Positions 57,051 to 64,000 of a stretch of DNA of 64,000 nt are shown piece after piece (position 1 is the first letter of the stretch; every line of letters begins with the position of its first letter). Source of the stretch: Holothuria scabra (Eukaryota; Echinodermata; Holothuroidea; Aspidochirotida; Holothuriidae). The notes beneath the pieces are model-generated. The model was not told the DNA's origin. It saw nothing but the letters and a program-made list of their open reading frames with translations, and did no database searches. Both the position numbers and the translations under genes were made by a program. The stretch spans positions 25,543,648 through 25,607,647 of the forward strand of contig CM074189.1 in NCBI GenBank assembly GCA_037179385.1, given 5' to 3'.

Positions 57051-57965
57051 AAATCAATATGGAAAGCATTAGGAGTATACCTCAGGTAGGATATTATGGA
57101 ACCTGTCTTTTGAGACAGCATTGCAGATCTATATTTATTGGGAGTTTATTGATAAAGTTCAATCATGGTTTACTGTAACGATTCATGACGCATCATTATA
57201 ATGTACACACTGTTAACATTAATTAGTCAAAACAGTGCCCGAACTGAGTAATCACGTAAGTAAATAAAATGAGTAACATTTGACCCAGTTGAATTTAACT
57301 TTAACAAATATTAAGCCTTCTTGACATTAAAACAAATTTAGTTAAGACAGATATCATCACAAACTAGTCAAATAAAGCTGACTTATGTGGCTTGTCAATT
57401 AAGGCATCAGTTTGACTAATTTGTGTTTAGAGCGCAATGTTTCTTTAGATTTCAACTACGTAGCTTTCAATGATCTTCAGTTAGTCTTAATAGGTGGTCT
57501 CACATTAACAGCTGTTAGTAGCCGTTATATGCTAATGAGGAATTTATTATTGTTTCTAAATGTTTTGATTGATCTATCGATTAATTGATAGATAAATCGA
57601 TCGATCGATCGGTTTTATATTGTCTTTGTACCTCCAAAACTCTGTATGAATATCTTGTTTTATTGTTTCTTCTCTTCAGACATATTTTCATCTTCAGGAC
57701 TGTGACAAGTTAAGTACATGAACTATGATGGAAGGCAGTAACTTAATCCTTACTTGAATGTTGGGGCGCCATCTCTTCCCCACCCCAGAACCGACGCCCA
57801 TGTGTAAGACCGGTTACTTGCGTCAATCAACAAATTGTATACGATTTTGATTGAAAAAGGGGGATTTCAGGGTTTGTTTTCGCAAGTCTTCCACGAATTT
57901 AATTCTACACAACAATCATACCCGTGAGTAAAACCTAACAACCAATGGTCTCTATTTTCTGACGT
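57051..57965. other. Inter-unit non-coding sequence
   Basis: Matches 27,191-27,990, including the nested ATCGAT palindrome at 57,561-57,612. About 57,055-57,180 has no obvious counterpart in unit 1. Confidence 0.5.
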
Positions 57966-59828
57966 CATAGTTGGTCACCGTATGGATGAGGCTTTACTAG
58001 TCTTCAAAGATTCTTCAAAGATTAACAATGAGGCGTGAATCTCAATATATATACAATATATCAGGTTGTTTCGATCATTCATTTCAAGTGTGGCAAAGTG
58101 ATATTTAAATTTCTAATAAAAGGACTTTAAAGTAGTCATAACAATTCTAAATTGTTTCATATCTACTTCATTTTTTTAGACCGGTGAAAGAGTTTTCGTT
58201 AAAGGGTAATATACTTCAGAGGTTTCTATAATAGTCTCCTACATTATTTCTTTCGTTATCGCTCTGGTGATAGTCTTTAGCATGTAAAAATTAGGGAGCT
58301 TTAGATTTAACTACGCGGACCTCATCTTCAACGAAGTGACGTCATCTGTGTAAATGTCTCTTTTTACCGAATGCAACGCGAAATAATGCTACAATAATGC
58401 TACCAAGTTGTGAAACGACAGGGGTAATGAAGGAAGTGACGTCATTGTAGCTTTCATCCGCGTCGTGCAGTTTAAAGCTCACTAATAACTTGGCAAATGC
58501 ACAGTTCGCGGGACAAAATTGTATTGTAGTACATTGCATTGTATTGTATTATGTTTTCACATATATGTTACAATAATTAATACTGCGAGGTAGGTCTAAA
58601 AAGCTTAAATGGTTGTACATATATTCGCATTGTTAAGCATTAAACCACAATGAACAAAGAAAAATCATTATTAAAAAGAATAAAGTATTGGAGTGAAATT
58701 CCGAGCTGAGGAGCATAAGACAAAAATTTTTTGTAGTCCACAGGACTTATGATAAAAGATAAAACCCGTCCATCTTTAGGACGATAGATACCTCAGCACA
58801 AGCATTCAGGTGTAGCAGGACGCTATATTTGGATACTGAGTGGAGGAAGTGGATCACGTTGATAGAATATGGTACTATACTGGTATCTTTAGACACCCAC
58901 CTGGACCCCAGCCAGTGGTGAAACAAATGTGCGTCATGATCGCCCTCGTTGCAACGCAAGGGTAGGCCAAAGTTATCCAAATGTTACCTCAAAGCAACGC
59001 TACAAGTTCGGCATGGACGTTGTGTCATATACTACATTGAGTGTGCGTTCAAGTCTCTGCAATGTTGGGTCGATTGGGTGGTGGATGCATATGGGAGGGT
59101 CAATGCACAAAAATGTTTGATACTTCTAAAAAAAAAACTAGGGGTCGGAGGGTGTGTCTTAAAATTAATAAGTGCAAAACTACATCTGTCATTGACAGAC
59201 CATGTACTTACGGAACACGAAACTACTAGCTTCGTCTCCACAGTGACGTATCCCCGCGTTCTTCATGCACATAAGCAGGTGAAACTATAAATGAAAGGAA
59301 ACAGGATCAGCAAAGTACCAATCCCGGCGCTGAGCAACCTGACATTATCGGTTGGGGTGAGACGTTTAAAGATTATGCACATCAGCCATAGTTTATACAC
59401 GTAAACTAGGAATAAAAGGAATAACCATATATAAAATTAATAATCACTGTCATACCTGGTCTAGAGGATATTTGGTAGGTGAGTAAAGAACTGGACTCCT
59501 AATGCAGTACAAACACCTTTTTGCAGTGTGAACCTAAGCCGTGTACTTTATTGCTGACTTAATTATAAATAAATAAAAACATAACGAGATGCCTCATCAT
59601 CATTACTACATCGTTGACTAAATTTATCCATCACAAACTGAGCGCGCCTGATTTGCCCGCTATTATAACTAAATCTGATACGGCATCTCTTCGCTACTGA
59701 GGTTCTCAAGACCCACGACAACCCTCAACAGGTATCGTCTCGATTTAATTGGCCCACACTACGTGTGGTTGGAAATTTAATCAAACAAAAGAAAAGTCCA
59801 AATTTTGTTCATATTTGTTTCCCTCGTG
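57965..59828. repeat. Tandem segmental duplication, start of unit 3
   Basis: Colinear with unit 2 (about 28,010-30,540) and with unit 1 (284-655 and 660-1330). Homology stops within CATATTTGTTTCCCTC at about 59,828, where the minisatellite begins. No receptor exon is reached. Confidence 0.75.
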
Positions 59829-59836
59829 AATCGGTT

Positions 59837-60082
59837 GCCGGACAACTCCCACCGGACAATTCCCACCCGGACAATTCGCATCCGGACAACTCGCACCCGG
59901 ACAATTCCCATTCCGGACAATTCCCATTCCGGACAATTCCCATTCCGGACAATTCGCATCCGGACAATTCGCACCCGGACAATTTCCAATTCCGGACAAT
60001 TCGCACCCGGACAACTCCCACCCGGACAATTGAAAACCCAGACATGTCCCACCCGGACAATGAACATGCAGACAATATATGA
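59837..60082. repeat. CCGGACAATTC minisatellite
   Basis: About 15 copies of a 15-16 bp unit, CCGGACAATTCSCAY, with decay at the right end. Open frames across it on both strands (DNSHP-type and CPEWELSG-type peptides) result from the repeat length and are not taken as genes. It begins within ten bases of the loss of unit 3 homology. Confidence 0.9.
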
Positions 60083-60655
60083 CCCCGACGATTGGCCAAT
60101 CGGTCCGTTGTTACCCTAGCAGTTATCACAGTTGTATGTAGCGCGGTAATATGTGAATGAAAAAAATACCGGTCAACACGAAATTTTAGTAGGATATTTC
60201 AATGAAAAAAGCGGATTCAGAATTTACCGAAGTGGTGGTAAGTAACGATAAGAAATCTAGGATGCACTGTGAGTGGTCAAGCACGAGTTTGCGCACATTC
60301 GGTGCAAGCCTCGGCGAACCAACAGTAAGGGTACGAGGGAATCCTTGCTATTTAAGGGGATAAGATATATTTCATATTTTAAAAACAGAAAACAGCCCCC
60401 ATCAATTCCCTTAAATGCACTTTTGCTCCATGGTGTATTAAATGTGAAGTTAACGGACTAGTACGGGTGCGAACATTCTAGCCCTTTCAAAGTACTGGCT
60501 TCCTCATAAGCCGAGTGCAGTACATTGAAGTACAGTGACTAGTTCACATCCCCTTTTCCCTTCTGATGGATGAGAGATGTTCTTCACCCTTTGCCGAGTT
60601 ACAAATGTCCAAGAACGACGGGAGACCCTGTTAGAGGGCCGGTGAACAGCTTCCT
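60083..60655. other. Unassigned sequence right of the minisatellite
   Basis: No match to units 1 or 2 and no gene-like frame. It may belong to the element carrying the minisatellite. Confidence 0.4.
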
Positions 60656-60659
60656 GTAA

Positions 60660-60795
60660 GGGGTTGATGCGCACTGTTTAACAAGGTGTTTTATGATTGG
60701 TCTTTGTCATTGTATTGTATTGATTGTATTCTATGTTCGGGTTAGGTATTAGGTTAGTGATAAGGGTTATCGTTAAACAGGGAATTTCTTGTTTG
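60660..60795. repeat. Dispersed repeat, copy 2
   Basis: Matches 25,457-25,595 (GATGCGCACTGTTTAACAAG onward), with scattered substitutions. Confidence 0.7.
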
Positions 60796-61480
60796 ACAGT
60801 ACACATCGGCCTCCTGAAAGAGGGTACTCAAACTTAGTAATTTTTGTGCACTCAACGTGTGGTTTATCTATACCACGCTTTCGGCGGGCATTTTCATTTT
60901 TTACTTGTTTTGTATACTCTTCCCCCGAATGACTACGCAAAAGTAATAAAGGAGAAAAAAATCAAGTGCCCAACACTTAAAGGTGCCCCTAGATGAAAGG
61001 TTAGATGTTGAGGCTTCAAACTACAGCAACCAAAATCAAACCAAACAGAAGGCTGAGATTATCAATGCAATATAATTGCGGAATATAAATGCATGGTAAA
61101 AATCTCTTGGTTGGAATATCTAGCGAAATGAGTACTAGATCTGCCAAAAAAGTGTCGCAAAAGAGAGTCTGCATCTCCTTTCGCTAAGCTCTTGTCTCAT
61201 TTTATAGTGGCACCCACCGGAAAAGCCATTTTATGTGCCCGCTAAAGTTCATCTTACAAAAGCTGGAAAAATAGCTGTCATCTTATACAGGTGAATTAAG
61301 ATGATTAAAAAAACTTTGAAAATGTTTGGGGATGGGGACAATTTCCTCCGCTGCATGCGAGTTTAGGCATTAGTGGTTACAGTGTTGTAATATAGATTTA
61401 TATGATATGCGAGATGATCTGCGAGAAGTAAATTAACCCCGATTCATGAGGCAGTATATTTAAAAGTGGTGAGCGCGAAG
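60796..61480. other. Unassigned non-coding sequence
   Basis: Nothing recognisable on either strand. Confidence 0.4.
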
Positions 61481-61488
61481 AAAAAAAC

Positions 61489-61546
61489 AACGCTGGGACC
61501 AGAGAGTTGCTAGACAATCTCTAGCAACTCCCTGTTGGGACAGCGT
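61489..61546. repeat. Hairpin with arms of about 26 bp
   Basis: AACGCTGGGACC...GAGTTGCTAGA pairs with TCTAGCAACTC...GGGACAGCGTT around a loop of about five bases. It could be the tip of a small fold-back element. Confidence 0.75.
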
Positions 61547-61839
61547 TTGAGCATGTAGTTTTCATTTCCCGAAAGGGATTCGTATGTAGTCGCGCAGACA
61601 TGACCTTTGCAAAATTAGTGTAGGTTTGTGCATTTTAGTAATGGCCTTTACTATGTTTAGTTGACTTCTCTAACGTTGGCATTCAGGAAACGTTCCACAA
61701 TTTAGTTTGGATTCTAAAATTTTAAAACGTATACTTCTCCTTTGAAATTGAGACCTATCTCGGCTTATGTATGTTCTTAATCTTCCTTGTGTTCTTCTTA
61801 TTGGCAAGTTTGAGATTGCACAGCTACCAAAGATTGTTG

Positions 61840-62297
61840 TTGCTACACAGTGTTATCTAAGACCTACAAATTGAGGCTGTACATCGACATTTTTAGGGTC
61901 AAAAACTTATGTATGGGAAAATTGGGAATTTAATGATAGAAAATTCATGAAAATAGCACTTTCTTCGTCGATATCACTTCATGATCTGGTGATTTTGCTA
62001 TTTCCAGAGTTCAGAAACTTTTACCAAACTGATTTATGACGGAACACGACTACAAGGAGTTTACTGAGAATTTTTTGCGCGCGAAGCGCGCCGGCAGTCG
62101 TTCATATTTCAAACAAATAATTACATATACTTAGCTTTTATTGAAGAGAATTGGATTTTTCATTGAAGAAAAATTAAAAAAAAAAAAAAAAAACACACTA
62201 TAGTTGACTGATGTTACAAATACCAAATTTCCAAATTTTACCCTTCATATAGAGCCAGGGGGCGATTGCCCACTGTCCTCTGTAGCTTCGCCATTGT
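61840..62297. mobile_element. Right part of a hAT-like element
   Basis: The core around TGTTGCTACACAGTGTTATC and TGATAGAAAATTCATGAAAA matches the family at 10,900 and 50,560. It ends GTAGCTTCGCCATTG, close to the family's right terminus. The left end is not defined. Confidence 0.5.
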
Positions 62298-62790
62298 CAT
62301 TGAGTATCATTTATTTCTTTATATGGCTTATATCTTCCCTTCCGATAGTCCTTTTTTTTACTTAATTCAAGGCGTGTTGATGCATATCACAGCATTTTAA
62401 GTTTCTTGTAGACACTCCTCGGTCTCTTTATAGTTGTATAATCAATAGATTTGTATTTTTTAAAGTAAAAATCACTGTAAGAACCTCCATGGGAGGGTGT
62501 GAAAACTGTCAAGCCACATTCATACGTTTCCTTCTATGTTTAGAGAAACGGTTTAATGTTTTATTTTGAAGCGTGGATTTTGTAATCATTTGGTTTTCCG
62601 TTCTATGAAAGAAATTTTCATAATAGCATATTTTACGTAGTTCCGAATATGAAGATTGGTTTTCATGGTGAGGATATAGTGCACAGTATCCCCCATCCAA
62701 TTCCATGGGGGATATATCCCTCCATCCCCCCAGGATCGTCACCCATGCTGAGGATGATAGTAGTGTATGGGGACCGGAAACAGCAAGAGG
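62298..62790. other. Unassigned non-coding sequence
   Basis: The minus-strand frame at 62,509-62,742 has no recognisable content. Nothing else is seen. Confidence 0.4.
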
Positions 62791-62799
62791 TTTGGTGAA

Positions 62800-63060
62800 G
62801 TTTGATTGAGTTGAGTGAGTGAGCTTCTCAAGCGGAAGGCCCGATTTCGATTCCCAGGTCGAGTCATACCAAGGACTCTAAAAATTGGAATAAACTGCCG
62901 CTGTGCGTGATGCTCTGCAAAAACATTGGAGTAGGGTAAACAAACCAGTGAGCCACTACTTGAAAAAAGGACGAGGACGAGGCCGACTCGACTTGCAACA
63001 ATAGCTTGGAGACTGGGACGTAAATCTCCATCTAACGGATTAACTAACCTACAGGAAGTA
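62800..63060 (+). repeat. Possible tRNA-derived SINE
   Basis: GATTTCGATTCCCAGGTCGA resembles a decayed B box of a tRNA-derived head. It is followed by about 200 bases of non-coding body ending near TAACTAACCT. A related body (CTGGGCC..CTCCATCTA, AACTAACTGAT) occurs near 3610-3645. No flanking duplication was established. Confidence 0.35.
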
Positions 63061-64000
63061 ACAAGGGAACAGTTTCACCAAACCTTTAATACGCACACAT
63101 TCGTGTATCACGTGTAAAAGCCGAAAAGATACAATTGCAGTATCTTATCCCGAAAATAGTATAAGGTTGAAGATTTTTCTTGCAAAGACCACGGTGCATA
63201 TAACTAAGGACACACGTCATTGCTTGCAATGACCCCTTATTTTAAAGGTTCAGTAACAATACTAGAAAGCGTCATATACTTTTGAGAGTAATTTTACAAT
63301 GCTGCAGTAGACAAAATTTTTATTAGTAAGCTTTTTGTGGGGATGAGAACGAATTGCGCTGAGAAAGTTCTTGACATTTTGAATTAGATAATCATGTTTA
63401 CCATTATTGAACATTTGCCAAAGTTAAATTATAATAAGACTATTAAAGATATCCATATAATTTCTCTGATCATGCTGAAATTTGCTGATTTTATTGTCAT
63501 ATTTATTTTTAAAATAAGCTTTACGAAATGGAAAACAAGCGCCTATGTCGCACCCTTCATGAAATTCTGCTTATCAACATATTCACAGTCCTCTGTCTGA
63601 TACTCCAACATGTCAGGACCAAAACGCCAAACGTTATATGTTACGGTTGCCGTCGTAATTTTTAAGGTACCCTTATTCCCTTCCCAATTTGTGAGCTGAA
63701 ACATTTCTCGTTATTGGGTGGTAATATGCAGTTTGGTGACATTTTCTGCAACATTGCAAGAAAAAATTACATTATTTTTTTCGGTTTGTACACTGAATAT
63801 ACAGTAACTTTTCTCAACTGCTGTAAAGCAAACCATCCATTTTTAAATGTTGGCTACAACGAACGTTTTGCTTAATCAAACTACGGTTGTAAAAACTCAC
63901 GATTCTAGCCCTCGTTTGCGATACATTAAACTGTATACGTTAGCTAAGATATATTTTCCCGACAGTCAGGTGCCTAGTCAAGTCCTACTGTCACGTGCCC
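63061..64000. other. Unassigned non-coding sequence, right end
   Basis: The only longer frame (63,394-63,600) shows no domain and no splice support. No match to the tandem units was noticed. Confidence 0.4.

Larger units (their letters stand above)
27990..57965. repeat. Tandem segmental duplication, unit 2
   Basis: The second, longest unit (about 30.0 kb) holds a spacer of about 13 kb and receptor copy B. It is colinear with unit 1 apart from insertions in each. The extra length comes mainly from blocks at about 32,165-33,640, 43,850-46,540, 47,170-47,935 and 51,300-52,550. Confidence 0.8.

Noticed and set aside
59765..60129. Overlapping repeat-peptide frames on both strands
   Set aside because: They are by-products of the 15-16 bp minisatellite, which lacks stops in several frames.
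1..64000. CRISPR arrays, operons, bacterial promoters, rRNA genes
   Set aside because: Nothing of this kind is visible; splice structure and repeats mark the window as animal nuclear DNA.

Overview
This is metazoan nuclear DNA: AT-rich, with short exons bounded by GT/AG splice signals, long introns, animal-type receptor domains and many short inverted-repeat transposons. Nothing fixes the species. An invertebrate deuterostome such as an echinoderm (perhaps a sea cucumber) is my best guess, and that is inference from the overall look rather than from a diagnostic gene. All the protein-coding signal is on the + strand.

The layout is a tandem segmental duplication. Unit 1 runs from about 281 to 27,990, unit 2 from about 27,990 to 57,965, and unit 3 from about 57,965 until homology stops abruptly at about 59,828. 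Units 1 and 2 each hold about 13-15 kb of spacer followed by one multi-exon gene. The spacers contain a U2-snRNA-headed element and several DNA-transposon fossils. Positions 59,829-64,000 hold a minisatellite, dispersed repeat fragments and unassigned sequence.

The gene, reconstructed here exon by exon, encodes a signal peptide, four Ig-like domains (one per phase 1-1 exon), a transmembrane helix, a juxtamembrane segment and a tyrosine-kinase-like domain with a short tail. The fold landmarks of a kinase are present: APE, the Asp-Val-Trp of helix F, and the C-lobe Arg-Pro. The ATP-handling motifs are lost or altered in the same way in both copies: no glycine loop, no VAVK lysine, HRD changed to HPD, the following Asn changed to Lys, and DFG changed to DFC. 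It therefore looks like a receptor pseudokinase that was already degenerate before the duplication.

The two copies are in different states. Copy A (15,058-about 27,190) is a pseudogene: its second Ig exon has a stop and lacks its acceptor, its catalytic-loop exon is frameshifted, and two donors are gone. Copy B (40,994-about 57,050) is open across 17 of 18 exons and the summed length is in frame. Its one defect is an in-frame TAG in a 66-nt exon whose skipping would keep the frame. The paired units also act as filled and empty sites that date many transposon insertions.
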